NCBI RefSeq assembly: GCF_029433515.1
Contig: NZ_JAQTIG010000001.1
Coordinates: 1 to 64,000 of the forward strand
From: Lactobacillus sp. ESL0679
GTDB lineage: Bacteria > Bacillota > Bacilli > Lactobacillales > Lactobacillaceae
Direction: 5' to 3'
Length of the DNA: 64,000 nucleotides
Below, piece after piece: positions 8,660-18,433 of the stretch (position 1 is its first letter; every line of letters begins with the position of its first letter). Below the pieces are notes generated by a model. That model had not been told where the DNA came from and did no database searches. It saw nothing but the letters and a program-made list of their open reading frames with translations. The translations under genes were made by a program, and so were the position numbers.

Positions 8660-10540
8660 TTATTTATCCTTTTTAAACATTTTATTCAATTCAATCTGCC
8701 GCAAACGCACCAGCACCAAGTTGCCGCGAGCATCATGATAAGGGTCAGCAGTCTGCCGTAATTTAGTCAAAAGTTCACTGGCTTCCGCATTTGTTAACTT
8801 GGTTCGGCCCGTAATTTCTTGATCAGCCTGCCGCGCCGCAATTCGCTTAACCAAATTCGCAGTATCAGTCTGGTCAACATTCAAAAAGTTATCCAAAATT
8901 GCCCGAATTGCCAGTTCAGGATCGCCCTTAATCCACGTTGGATAAGACCGTAAAATAAAAGTGTCGGTGCCAAATTCTTCCAAGAATAAGCCAAGCTTAT
9001 TAATTGCTGCCAGATTATCCTTAATTTGAAGAAAATCCAAATTGCCAAAAGAAAGTGTCAACGGCGTCAACAAGCCTTGCTGGCTGATTTTTTGCTCTAA
9101 AATTGCTTGTTCAATCGTAATAAACCGCAGCAATCGTCTTGCAGCAACTTGGTCAACTAAGTATAAATCTTCACCACTTGCAGCTACCAAGTAAGTTCTT
9201 GTCTGGCCAACCAAGGTTAATTCTGGTAGGTTATTAGCCAGAACTTCATCCCCAGTCGACACAACTGCCGAATTACTTGAGCTATTCACAAATGGGGTCA
9301 ACTGCTTTTGCCGAGTAACATTGTCACGCCAAGTTTTCGTAATCACGTAGCGGTCATCATCGCGCGGAATTGTTAAATCAACATATTGCGTGTGCTTGGG
9401 TGTTGTAATCTTGGGAGCAGAGCTTTCATGAACCTCATTAGCTGGCACAACCCGCTTGGTATCAACAACATTTTTATTCAAATTAAATTTGAGTTGGTCT
9501 ACCAAAGTCTCTTGCTTAGCCGTTGTTAAATTAGCTAGCCCATCACTATGATTATTTAGCGACAACAAGGTGCTGCTAATCGCATTCGTAATCAAGCGAC
9601 TGACCTCACGCTCTTTAGACAAACGCACTTCCTGCTTTGTTGGGTGAACATTAACATCGACTAGCAGCGGGTCAACCTCAATCTTAACAATCGCAATTGG
9701 ATAATGCTTACTAGCTAAATGCGTGCCATAGCCATCCATCACCGCAGCTGCTAACTGATAATTTCTGATATAACGACCATTTAGTAGAATTGAAATAAAA
9801 TTACGCGTCGAACGAGTTAGTTCAGGCTTGGACATTAAACCAGTAACCGTAAAATCACTATTGCTACTCTCAAAAGGCAGCATTTTTTCTGCAATGTGAC
9901 GGCCATAGACACTAGAGACGGTCTGCTGCAAGTTGCCATTGCCCGCAGTCCTTAATAAAACGCGCCCCTCATTTGCCAATGTTAAAGCTAAATCTGGGTA
10001 GCCCAGAGCAATTCGGTTCACAATGTCAACAATTTTCATGATTTCGGTGCGGGGACTGCGTAAGTACTTTAATCGAGCTGGCGTGTTATAAAACAGGTCT
10101 TTGACCGTTATCTGCGTGCCTTTTTTAGCCGCCGCATCTTCCTGCAGCGTTTTGACGCCGCCAGTAAATTCCGCCCGCGTTCCTGCAGCTTCGTTAACAT
10201 TAGTTAAAATTTCTACATGACTAACTGCCGCAATCGAAGCCAGAGCTTCGCCACGAAAGCCTAAAGTCCCCACATTGAACAAGTCACGCTCATTGGTGAT
10301 TTTACTCGTTGCGTGCCGGGTAAAAGCAAGGTCAATTTGATCACTAGCAATTCCCGAACCGTTATCTTGAACGACAATTTCCTTTAGCCCCGCATCAATA
10401 AAATCAATTCGAATTCGGCTGCTGCCAGCGTCAATCGCGTTCTCCACTAATTCCTTAACTACACTTGCTGGCCGCTCGATTACTTCCCCAGCCGCAATTT
10501 GGTTAGTTAAGTTTTCTGATAATTCATGAATTTGCGCCAT
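8660..10540 (-). CDS. mutL: DNA mismatch repair protein MutL
   Basis: The 626-residue protein has the GHKL ATPase motifs in order: ENAIDAGS, DNGSGI, TLGFRGEAL and a KGTQITVKDLFYNTPARLKYL segment. A ~120-residue variable linker precedes the C-terminal dimerisation domain. The metal-binding DQHAAxER motif of endonuclease-type MutL appears as DQVAARRLLRF near residue 465, with His and Glu changed, so endonuclease activity may be absent or altered. It starts 2 bases after mutS. Confidence 0.95.
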   Translation of the reverse strand: MAQIHELSENLTNQIAAGEVIERPASVVKELVENAIDAGSSRIRIDFIDAGLKEIVVQDNGSGIASDQIDLAFTRHATSKITNERDLFNVGTLGFRGEALASIAAVSHVEILTNVNEAAGTRAEFTGGVKTLQEDAAAKKGTQITVKDLFYNTPARLKYLRSPRTEIMKIVDIVNRIALGYPDLALTLANEGRVLLRTAGNGNLQQTVSSVYGRHIAEKMLPFESSNSDFTVTGLMSKPELTRSTRNFISILLNGRYIRNYQLAAAVMDGYGTHLASKHYPIAIVKIEVDPLLVDVNVHPTKQEVRLSKEREVSRLITNAISSTLLSLNNHSDGLANLTTAKQETLVDQLKFNLNKNVVDTKRVVPANEVHESSAPKITTPKHTQYVDLTIPRDDDRYVITKTWRDNVTRQKQLTPFVNSSSNSAVVSTGDEVLANNLPELTLVGQTRTYLVAASGEDLYLVDQVAARRLLRFITIEQAILEQKISQQGLLTPLTLSFGNLDFLQIKDNLAAINKLGLFLEEFGTDTFILRSYPTWIKGDPELAIRAILDNFLNVDQTDTANLVKRIAARQADQEITGRTKLTNAEASELLTKLRQTADPYHDARGNLVLVRLRQIELNKMFKKDK

Positions 10541-10542
10541 GA

Positions 10543-13140
10543 TTACTGCTCATCCTTCAAGTCTTCCTGCCAGTTTGCAACCAGCTGCATTACCTCAAGC
10601 GGCGTTTTATCCGCTAAATAAAGATTCGAAATTTCATCAAGAATGTCTTTTTCCTTGCCTGTAACTTCATCTTCTACTGGTTCTTCAAGTTGCTCGTCAG
10701 CAATGACTTCATTGGTACTAAATAAATCCAGTTGAGTAGCTGCTGGGCCCAAATTGCTGCCTTGAGCTTCAAGTCGTTTCAATAATTTGGTTGCTTCGCG
10801 CAAAACTTTACGCGGCAATCCCGCCAATTGCGCTACGTGGATACCATAACTTTGATCAGCTGGGCCCGGTAAAATTTTATGTAAGAAAATTAGCTTACCA
10901 TTTTCTTCAGTTGCGCCAACATGAATGTTCTTAAGATGTGGCAACTTCTGCTCCATCGCTGTTAATTCATGGAAGTGCGTCGCAAATAAGACTTTGGCGC
11001 CAACTTCATCGTGCAAATACTGCACAATTGCACCGGCCAAAGCCATACCATCATAAGTTGCCGTACCACGACCAATTTCATCAAATAATACCAGACTGCG
11101 CTTCGTTGCCGACTGCAATGCAGCATTGGCTTCTGTCATTTCTACCATAAAGGTACTCTGCCCTGAAATCAGGTCATCAGCGGCCCCAATTCTGGTAAAA
11201 ATTTGGTCAAAAATTGGCAAATCAGCACTGTCTGCCGGAACAAAGGAACCAACTTGCGCCATCACTGCGATAAGCGCCATTTGCCGCATGTAGGTACTTT
11301 TACCAGACATGTTAGGACCAGTAATTAGGAAAATATTGGTATCTTCGTCGAGCTTAACATCGTTAGGGATGTATGCTCCTGCCTTCATTACCTTCTCAAC
11401 TACGGGATGGCGTCCTGCCACTACCTTGACATCTTGATTAGCGGAATGAAAAGCCGGCCGGCAATAATTGTTTTCTTCTGCAACTTGAGCAAACGAACAA
11501 AAGACATCAAGACTGGCTAATTGTGCGGCTAATTTTTGCAAAGCAGCGATGTACTTTTTGACCTCTTCACGTAATTTAACAAACAAGTCATATTCCAAAT
11601 CCGTTGACTTGGTCTGTGCTTCCAAGATTAAATTCTCGTGCTCCTTTAACTCCGGTGTGATATAACGCTCGGCATTAGTCAACGTCTGCTTGCGAGTGTA
11701 ACGCTCAGTTGGCACTTTATTCTTGTTGGAATTAGTCACCTGAATGTAGTAACCAAAAACCTTGTTGTAACCGACTTTGAGGTTATCAATTCCTGTCTTT
11801 TGGCGTTCAGAAACTTCCATTTCTGCCAACCACTTTTTACCGTTATTCATTGCGTCACGATAACGGTCAAGCTGGCTATCAACTCCTGGCCGAATTAGCC
11901 CACCATCAGTAGTAACAACCGGTGGTTGGTCAACAATTGTTGACGTAATTAATTCCGCTACACCTTTTAACGGATCAATCTTAGCGGCAAAATTTTGTAA
12001 AACCGAACTATCTGCATCTTGTGATGCTGTTAAAATTGTCGGTACAGCCTGCAAAGAATGAGCTAATTGTAATAATTCACGGGCATTAACATTGCCAAAG
12101 GCGATTCGTCCCGTTAAACGTTCCAAATCATAAACGCCCTTGAGTGCATCAATAATATTTTCCCGCGTAAAATACCCGTCAAGTAAGGCTTGGACCATTT
12201 CCTGGCGCGCAGTTAACTTTTCAATTGATAATAATGGTCGTGCTAACCATTGTTTGAGCAAACGGCCACCCATTGCTGTGTGCGTCTTATCAAGAACCCA
12301 GAACAGAGATCCCATCTTTTTGCCGGTCTTAGCAGAAGCTGTTAACTCCAGATTGTTCTGCACTGTGTGCGACATTTGCAAATATTGGCTGACTTCATAA
12401 CTTTGAGCAACTTGCAAGTGAGCCAAGCTGCGCTTTTGCGTGGTTAATAGGTAGCCTACCAGTTGTTGCACGGCCGCTTTTTCGACATGATTAGTCAGCT
12501 TTTGTTCAACGAAAGAAACTTCTGCATGCTTTTCGGTCAGTTCAACTGGTGCCGAAACCGTAATGTTAGCTTTATTAAAAAATTCGCTATTGTCATTACT
12601 TAAATGTCCATTATATACGACCTCACGCGTGCGCAATGACAACAATTCATTAGCCACTGCCGCGAACGTCTTTAAATGGGTCGCAAAAATTTCACCGGTT
12701 GACAAATCACTATAAGCTAGGCCAAAGCCGCTCTTGGTTGTCACCACCGACGTTAAATAATTGGCATCCTTGGCTTCGCTAGGTTTGTCATTCATGCGCG
12801 TACCCGGCGTTACTAATTGGATAATCCCACGCTTAACCATTCCTTTGGCATCCTTAGGATTTTCCAGCTGCTCACATAAAGCAACCTTGTAACCCTTCTC
12901 CACCAAAGTGTCAACGTAAGAATCAACGGCAACGTGTGGCACACCTGCCATTGGAATTGGATTTTCACTTTTATTTGACCGGTGAGTTAAGGTCAATTCC
13001 AAAATTTGTGCACCCTTAACCGCATCATCTTCGAATAATTCATAAAAATCACCGACGCGATAAAAAAGGAAGGCATCGGGATATTGCTTTTTAATTTCGT
13101 AATATTGCTCCATCATCGGAGTTGTACTTGCTTTTGCCAT
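10543..13140 (-). CDS. mutS: DNA mismatch repair ATPase MutS
   Basis: The 865-residue protein begins with the mismatch-recognition domain containing FYRVGDFYELFEDDA (the Phe-x-Glu wedge) and ends with the ABC-type ATPase domain: Walker A TGPNMSGKST, signature region DLISGQSTFMVEMTE, Walker B LVLFDEIGRGT and switch ATHFHEL. It detects base mismatches and recruits MutL, which follows with a 2-base gap. In L. acidophilus-type genomes I recall mutS lying next to groEL; here about 10 kb separates them. Confidence 0.96.
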   Translation of the reverse strand: MAKASTTPMMEQYYEIKKQYPDAFLFYRVGDFYELFEDDAVKGAQILELTLTHRSNKSENPIPMAGVPHVAVDSYVDTLVEKGYKVALCEQLENPKDAKGMVKRGIIQLVTPGTRMNDKPSEAKDANYLTSVVTTKSGFGLAYSDLSTGEIFATHLKTFAAVANELLSLRTREVVYNGHLSNDNSEFFNKANITVSAPVELTEKHAEVSFVEQKLTNHVEKAAVQQLVGYLLTTQKRSLAHLQVAQSYEVSQYLQMSHTVQNNLELTASAKTGKKMGSLFWVLDKTHTAMGGRLLKQWLARPLLSIEKLTARQEMVQALLDGYFTRENIIDALKGVYDLERLTGRIAFGNVNARELLQLAHSLQAVPTILTASQDADSSVLQNFAAKIDPLKGVAELITSTIVDQPPVVTTDGGLIRPGVDSQLDRYRDAMNNGKKWLAEMEVSERQKTGIDNLKVGYNKVFGYYIQVTNSNKNKVPTERYTRKQTLTNAERYITPELKEHENLILEAQTKSTDLEYDLFVKLREEVKKYIAALQKLAAQLASLDVFCSFAQVAEENNYCRPAFHSANQDVKVVAGRHPVVEKVMKAGAYIPNDVKLDEDTNIFLITGPNMSGKSTYMRQMALIAVMAQVGSFVPADSADLPIFDQIFTRIGAADDLISGQSTFMVEMTEANAALQSATKRSLVLFDEIGRGTATYDGMALAGAIVQYLHDEVGAKVLFATHFHELTAMEQKLPHLKNIHVGATEENGKLIFLHKILPGPADQSYGIHVAQLAGLPRKVLREATKLLKRLEAQGSNLGPAATQLDLFSTNEVIADEQLEEPVEDEVTGKEKDILDEISNLYLADKTPLEVMQLVANWQEDLKDEQ

Positions 13141-13281
13141 TTATTCCTCTTCTTCTTTGCTATTACTGCTATATTATACGCTATCTCTAAGGGCAAAAGA
13201 AAAAAGTCCGCTAGTTAATTGAATTATCTTTAGTATAATAAAGAATTTAATGTAAGTAGAATTAATCAGATTTGCTAAAAG

Positions 13282-14115
13282 TTATTCATTCTCAGAAGCT
13301 TTTTTATCAATTGCATCAAGATAACTTCTAAGATCCTCAACTTTTTCACTTATTAAGGCTTTAGCTACCTTTATTTTCTTTGCTTCACGAACTTTAAAGA
13401 TTTCATCTGTTTTAAGTAATTGGGCTAAGTCAAACTGATCGTTACAATCTAGTAATTTACAGAATTCTGGATAATGTCTTCTTAGTCGTTTATAAAAGTT
13501 TTCAAAATTAGCAGTCCCATAGCCCTTGGTTTTGCTCGTCTTAACCATACCAGTACTTAAAATCTGTAATAATGTTTGCTCTTTAAAATAACAAAAAGGA
13601 CTTATTACTTGCTTATCGTGTACTGCTAAATTGAAAAATTCTGTTGAAATAAAGACCCAAGCAATATATTCGCGCAGAATTTCTTTTGCCATTTTAAAAT
13701 CCTGCCAATCAGCAGAAGACCAGCTATCGTCTTTATTAACAGACTTAATTCTTTGATACAAACTCGCTAAGTTAAAGAATAATTCGTAAAGCTCCCAAGT
13801 TGAAGAAAATTTCAGGTTAAGGTCAACATTATGTTTTAAAGCAATATCAAGATGTGACAACAGCTTATTATCTTGAAACATGCTGTGATCCCTTTCGTCC
13901 GAAATACTATTTAAATTGTGAACTATCACAAAAATCAAAATAATCATGATGATTACAGTACAAGTTAACCATAAAAATTGCTGCGCAAATAATTTGTTTT
14001 TATCAAAATTCACTAATGTAAGTAATAGGACTAGTAATATTGCAATTACCCAAATTAAGTTTCGATTTACTCTTTCCTTGTTGCTTTTAGTATTCCTGGC
14101 TCTTTTACGTGTCAT
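13282..14115 (-). CDS. membrane protein of unknown function with two N-terminal helices
   Basis: The 277-residue protein has a basic N terminus (MTRKRARNTKSNKERVNR), two closely spaced hydrophobic helices (about residues 20-38 and 46-70) and a ~200-residue soluble, charged, mostly helical part that would face the cytoplasm. No catalytic motif is visible and I do not recognise the family. It is monocistronic, flanked by AT-rich non-coding sequence, at the left edge of the accessory block between mutS and groEL. Confidence 0.6.
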   Translation of the reverse strand: MTRKRARNTKSNKERVNRNLIWVIAILLVLLLTLVNFDKNKLFAQQFLWLTCTVIIMIILIFVIVHNLNSISDERDHSMFQDNKLLSHLDIALKHNVDLNLKFSSTWELYELFFNLASLYQRIKSVNKDDSWSSADWQDFKMAKEILREYIAWVFISTEFFNLAVHDKQVISPFCYFKEQTLLQILSTGMVKTSKTKGYGTANFENFYKRLRRHYPEFCKLLDCNDQFDLAQLLKTDEIFKVREAKKIKVAKALISEKVEDLRSYLDAIDKKASENE

Positions 14116-14721
14116 ATTTACACCTTACTTTCTTTAAATATTTTACAGTTTACAACAGATCAAATCTCGATAATTTGATAATGATAACAATATTATAAAC
14201 TGACTTCTATTTGTCTTTAATCCTGTTAACTAATTTGGCTACGCCAAAACCCCGAAATTAGTTGCTTCAATTTCGGAGATCATCTCATCAATTGGATTTT
14301 TTAAATTAGTTTTTGCCTAAACTTTTTGGCAAATTTATTGGTCAAACTGTGAGGCCATGTAACTACTAGCTTTTAAGCAAAATTATGCCGCACATTTCAC
14401 CAGTACTCAAAAAGAATATATAAATACATGTAAGCGTATTTTGATAATTATTAAATAACTACAATCACTAATTTATAAATTGAATTGAGCATTTTCATTG
14501 TCTTGACTACTCTATTCCAATATAATTAATATTTGTGAATTAAAGCAGTGCTTATACTACCATAACTTACATGCTGGCATAAAAGCAAATTAAAAAATCG
14601 TTTCTCATAAACAGTACACGAAACGATTTTTTATTTGCTTTTTAAATTATACACAAATCATCGATCAAGATTTTTCTTAATCGTCTAAAAACACTATACC
14701 CAAATTAAGGAGTGCGACCTA
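14116..14721. other. 606-base gap without genes
   Basis: No ORF with a ribosome site is visible on either strand. The gap holds a palindrome TTGGCTACGCCAA (14235-14247), a CCGAAATT / AATTTCGG inverted repeat (14252-14276) resembling the terminator stem at 26611, and the strong hairpin at 14582-14642. The rest is AT-rich and featureless to the eye, perhaps decayed sequence. Confidence 0.5.
14582..14642. terminator. strong bidirectional hairpin upstream of the metalloprotease
   Basis: AAAGCAAAT and AAAAAATCGTTTC pair with GAAACGATTTTTT and ATTTGCTTT, giving a stem of about 21 pairs with a 16-base loop and T-rich flanks on both strands. No gene ends here: the neighbour at 14115 and the gene at 14722 are divergent. 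It is either the end of an unannotated RNA or an attenuator in the protease leader. Confidence 0.55.
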
Positions 14722-15498
14722 GTGAAGTTATTAAAGAACAACTTATCTGCAATAACAATATTTTTATTACTTTTTGAAATTAGTTCCCCAGTTTCCGCTG
14801 CTAAAGCTAGAAAGTATACATATAACGGCTCAGATCTAATTAAGCAAGACTATTACAACATCAAGGAAACCAAAAAATTCAAATACAATTTACATGGAAG
14901 AGAAGCTTATAACGCAGCAGCTTTTACACCACAACGCAATAATCTCTTAGGTTACAGTTGGCCTGACAAAAACAATATCACCTATACTACAGATGGTACT
15001 GCACGCCAAGCAGCTCTTACAGATGATTCTATACGACGTATTAATAGCATGAATGTTGTTAAATTAACACCTACAACAAATAATCCAGATATTACCGTCC
15101 ATTATGTTAGTCAAGAAAAAATTAACAGCTTTAATACTGATCCTAATCATGATCCACATATTTCAGCTTTAGGTCTGACTATTTACGGTAATGTCTGGTT
15201 GACGGCTAATAAATACGCCCCAGAAACTTTTATTCACGTTAATATTTATGTTAATAAAGACGAAAATAACTTAAGCAATAGCCTAAACAGTAATCTTAAA
15301 TGGCGTCTAGACTATCGTAATGAATCAATCATTATTCATGAATTTGGACATGCATTAGGTCTAGGACATACTGGTGGTTATTCAAACTTAATGTCTTCAA
15401 GTAACTACCAATTTAGTCAAACTGCAACTAAAAATCATACGCAAATCTTAGACCAAGATTTTTACAATCGCCTGAAAACACTTTATACAGCAAAATAA
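14722..15498 (+). CDS. secreted matrixin-like zinc metalloprotease
   Basis: The GTG at 14722 follows AAGGAGTG. The 258-residue product has a Sec signal peptide (hydrophobic residues 9-22, likely cleavage after SAAKA near residue 29). The metzincin zinc motif HEFGHALGLGH spans 206-216 and a Met-turn methionine lies in NLMSS near 224, the signature of matrixin/M10-type proteases. It should therefore be an extracellular zinc endopeptidase. No propeptide cysteine switch is visible, so control differs from animal MMPs. It stands alone, convergent with the ABC operon to its right. The substrate is unknown. Confidence 0.85.
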   Translation: MKLLKNNLSAITIFLLLFEISSPVSAAKARKYTYNGSDLIKQDYYNIKETKKFKYNLHGREAYNAAAFTPQRNNLLGYSWPDKNNITYTTDGTARQAALTDDSIRRINSMNVVKLTPTTNNPDITVHYVSQEKINSFNTDPNHDPHISALGLTIYGNVWLTANKYAPETFIHVNIYVNKDENNLSNSLNSNLKWRLDYRNESIIIHEFGHALGLGHTGGYSNLMSSSNYQFSQTATKNHTQILDQDFYNRLKTLYTAK

Positions 15499-15526
15499 TT
15501 GAAGTCTATACCGATCAGTAAATACC

Positions 15527-15557
15527 AGAAAGCTAATATTTCCGGACAATATTAGCT
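15527..15557. repeat. inverted repeat between protease and ABC operon
   Basis: AAGCTAATATT / AATATTAGCTT forms an 11-pair stem. No clear T run follows on either strand, so it is only a weak candidate for a shared terminator of the two convergent units. Confidence 0.4.
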
Positions 15558-15757
15558 TCAAAATATTACTACAAAGCACTATACATTTACTATATTTTAT
15601 AAACAATATAGTTAATATATAATAAAATTAATCCAATTGCAAGTAACTTTTTTAAATTATCTACTGCTCATTTGCTATCTACAATAGTACCCTTGTTATT
15701 AGGTCGTTTCTGTAAAAAACAATTTATTTAAATAATGTTTTTTTACATCAAAAATTA

Positions 15758-16537
15758 CTATTGAACAAGTCGCTTCCTGGCCAAAAAAAGCATTACGAAG
15801 CAATAAACAATCATTAATAATGTCACAATTCCAGTAACTGCCAAACTAACATTAGTAACTGGACCATTATGCAAAAAGTCTGCTGGTGAATAACTTATAT
15901 TATTCGGCAACTTGATAAATGAATTTAACACGAAAATGGCAATTTGCAATATCAGGCTTGAACATAGAGCTACAAAACGGTTATTAATCCAAATTGACGT
16001 AACCATCACAAAAACAGCAAATAATCCACCCCAAATGCCGGCAAATAAAATCGCTAGCACTGAATGGACAAACGGATGAGTATAGTATAACGAAACAAAA
16101 AATGTATTAATGTTAATAATTAATGCTCTTCCATTTAACAAGTTATCTGGCTTAATATTTGGCAGGCGCAGCAACCACAAAGTTAAATTTACAAGTAAAG
16201 GCAATGCGATTACTACAAAGCCAGAAATAAAAGCAATAAACATATATTTGCTTAACACATTTTGCAAAGTATTATTTAATTTAAATTTAGCCAGTAACCC
16301 ACTGTCCTGATCCTCTTTTAACATTATTCCTGCCGGTAGACTTGCAATTAGCGGCAATAAAATAAAAAAGATAGTTGAAGTAAAACTAAACGGATCAATC
16401 CCCAGCCAGCGTGTATACGGCGTATCTTCAACTGGAATTTGTCCCTGTAATAAAAACTGTGCTATGCAGACTAACAGCCCGATAGTCAAGGCCAGCAGTA
16501 ACCAGCGTTTATTCAAACGCGAATATAAAAATTTCAT
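15758..16537 (-). CDS. ABC-2-type membrane protein (last gene of module B)
   Basis: The 259-residue protein has six predicted membrane helices: one near residues 12-30, the next pair near 50-70 and 100-120, and the last near 230-252. This fits an ABC-2 permease-like subunit. It starts 10 bases after the anchored protein at 16548-17078 and ends the second ABC module. No family-specific motif is visible. Role in export or immunity with the ATPase at 17059 is inferred from position. Confidence 0.7.
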   Translation of the reverse strand: MKFLYSRLNKRWLLLALTIGLLVCIAQFLLQGQIPVEDTPYTRWLGIDPFSFTSTIFFILLPLIASLPAGIMLKEDQDSGLLAKFKLNNTLQNVLSKYMFIAFISGFVVIALPLLVNLTLWLLRLPNIKPDNLLNGRALIININTFFVSLYYTHPFVHSVLAILFAGIWGGLFAVFVMVTSIWINNRFVALCSSLILQIAIFVLNSFIKLPNNISYSPADFLHNGPVTNVSLAVTGIVTLLMIVYCFVMLFLARKRLVQ

Positions 16538-16547
16538 TCTACTTACC

Positions 16548-17078
16548 TCATTCTAGTAATAGTGAATATTTAACATAATGATCCTGAACTGGGATTAAAA
16601 AGCTAAAGCGCATTTTTGCAGAACGTTGATCATAAGTTTCTCTCGGTACTGAAAAATATAGGGTATACTGCTGCTTTTCCTGAAGATGCTTTTGCAAATA
16701 ATTATAACCAACACGCTTGCCATTTTGATTTAGCAAATAAACACACGGATTACTGATACCATACGGAACATTTAAATACATATTATCCCGAAAATCTGGA
16801 TCATAATGTTTCTGACCATAATTAGCTGTCCCTGTTTGCTTAAGCGTTAAGTTAATTTGGGCACTAACCTCATTTTTCGTCTGCGTCAACTTTGCATGAT
16901 GAACAACAAATTCAACAGCGTGAGCACGGACTAATTCATTCTGCTTAAAAAATCGTTCTTGTGTCACTCCTCGCTCTACTGGATGGGCATTAATCTGCTG
17001 ATAGCGAAAATATCCGATTAAGCCAACGATAATTATACATAGAACGGTTAAACTACATTTAATTTTCCTGCTTTTCAT
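16548..17078 (-). CDS. membrane-anchored extracytoplasmic protein in ABC module B
   Basis: The 176-residue protein has one N-terminal helix (residues 8-24) preceded by MKSRKIK and lacks a lipobox, so it should be anchored with the remaining ~150 residues outside. That part looks beta-rich (VEFVVHHAKLTQ, SAQINLTLKQT, YTLYFSVPRETY). The start overlaps the ATPase gene by 20 bases, implying coupled translation. It could be an accessory subunit that captures a peptide at the outer face. I do not recognise the family. Confidence 0.65.
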   Translation of the reverse strand: MKSRKIKCSLTVLCIIIVGLIGYFRYQQINAHPVERGVTQERFFKQNELVRAHAVEFVVHHAKLTQTKNEVSAQINLTLKQTGTANYGQKHYDPDFRDNMYLNVPYGISNPCVYLLNQNGKRVGYNYLQKHLQEKQQYTLYFSVPRETYDQRSAKMRFSFLIPVQDHYVKYSLLLE

Positions 17079-17703
17079 TGATAATCGTTCCTTCTTTAAT
17101 AATCAGCTGCTTAGTTGCCACCTGCTCAATAAAATCTCGATCGTGCGAAGCAATAATAAAAGTCGATCCTGTCAAATTATACTTTTTAATAATGTCAATC
17201 AACTTAGTAACGCTTTTTTCATCTAAAGCATTTGTTGGCTCATCTAAAACAATTAATGGATACTTGCCAAGAAGAGCTTCAGCAATACCCAGCTTTTGTT
17301 TCATCCCTAAAGAAAACTTCTTTACCTTTTGTTTAGGAAACTTATCTAAATCAAAGTAGCTCAATAATTCAATAATCTCTTCATCTTGAATATTTTTATC
17401 TAATTTAGCAAGTAAATCCATATTTTGATAAGCAGTAAAATTTTCAATCAAGCTCGGATTTTCAATTAAAATCCCAGCCTTAACTGGGTATGGATCTTCA
17501 ACTTTTATTTGCTGATCATTAACAAATATTTGGCCAGTAGTCCTAATTAAACCTAAGATTGCCTTTAAAACTAAGGTCTTACCTGAGCCATTAATGCCCT
17601 CAAAGACAGTAATACTATTTTGTGCAATATCGGCATTAACATCGTGCAAAAGCGGCCTTTTCTTGACCTCTTTGCCAACTTGCTCTAGTTTAATGTAACT
17701 CAT
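17059..17703 (-). CDS. ABC transporter ATP-binding protein (module B)
   Basis: The 214-residue nucleotide-binding protein has Walker A GINGSGKT near residues 35-42, an ILIENPSLIENFTAY Q-loop region, the signature FSLGMKQKLGIAEALL (a variant of LSGGQ seen in bacteriocin-immunity/SkfE-like ATPases), Walker B LIVLDEPTNALDE and switch ASHDR. Its motifs match those of the module A ATPase at 19787. It would energise the permeases encoded on either side. Confidence 0.88.
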   Translation of the reverse strand: MSYIKLEQVGKEVKKRPLLHDVNADIAQNSITVFEGINGSGKTLVLKAILGLIRTTGQIFVNDQQIKVEDPYPVKAGILIENPSLIENFTAYQNMDLLAKLDKNIQDEEIIELLSYFDLDKFPKQKVKKFSLGMKQKLGIAEALLGKYPLIVLDEPTNALDEKSVTKLIDIIKKYNLTGSTFIIASHDRDFIEQVATKQLIIKEGTIINEKQEN

Positions 17704-17713
17704 CTAATTCTCC

Positions 17714-18433
17714 TTAACTCAATCTAGTAACACGGTTACTAAGCCAATAGATAATACCAGTGACCAAAATTAATAATATTAATTCAAATAAATTTGAACT
17801 ATTCATGCGAACAAGCATCAAGCTATTTAACGGATTATTTTGCCAAGCCGTGTAGGCGGTAATAATTAAGAGACAAAGTGGCACCATTACACCTAATGCT
17901 GAATTAAAATTATTAATTGCTGCTTGTAGTAACAATAAAAAGTAGATACCCAAGCAATTAATCAAAAATAATAACAATACTGACTGAATACCAACATAAT
18001 TACCAATCCTTAATTTGGGAAGTGATAATAATTGTGCACTCATTGCTAAAACTAATATAGTAACGCCACTATAAATTATTGCAAGGAGTGCTAACAACAC
18101 AAAATTTATTTGAACAAATTTTCGCGGCGCAAATTGTAATCCTCGTAAATGCAGTGTTCGCGATTGCCATAATTCCTGTAAGCCATTCAATAAAATTAAG
18201 GACGGAATTATAAAATACGAGAACCACATCACGGGCAGTTGAACTTGATGTTGAAATACTTGGATAAATGAAACTCCTTGAAAGAAAGCAGTAAAAGCAG
18301 ATTCATGTGGATTACCTACCAGCTGCATACTAATCATGACAATTGCCAAGCTAATGAATGCTAACCAAGTTAAACAGCGATAGCGAATTATTTGCCAAAA
18401 ATAAAGCAACTGACTCCAAAACAGACGTATCAT
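17714..18433 (-). CDS. ABC transporter permease subunit (module B)
   Basis: The 239-residue protein has about six hydrophobic segments and no soluble domain. Its start codon region abuts the end of the preceding membrane gene at 18433 (ends coincide) and it is 10 bases before the ATPase. Position and topology point to a permease half. There is no sequence signature that identifies substrate. Confidence 0.7.
   Translation of the reverse strand: MIRLFWSQLLYFWQIIRYRCLTWLAFISLAIVMISMQLVGNPHESAFTAFFQGVSFIQVFQHQVQLPVMWFSYFIIPSLILLNGLQELWQSRTLHLRGLQFAPRKFVQINFVLLALLAIIYSGVTILVLAMSAQLLSLPKLRIGNYVGIQSVLLLFLINCLGIYFLLLLQAAINNFNSALGVMVPLCLLIITAYTAWQNNPLNSLMLVRMNSSNLFELILLILVTGIIYWLSNRVTRLS

Noticed and set aside
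14230-14280. Cluster of dyads looking like a short repeat or CRISPR-like unit
   Set aside because: Only single copies with unrelated arms; no regular spacing, so more likely a decayed terminator.
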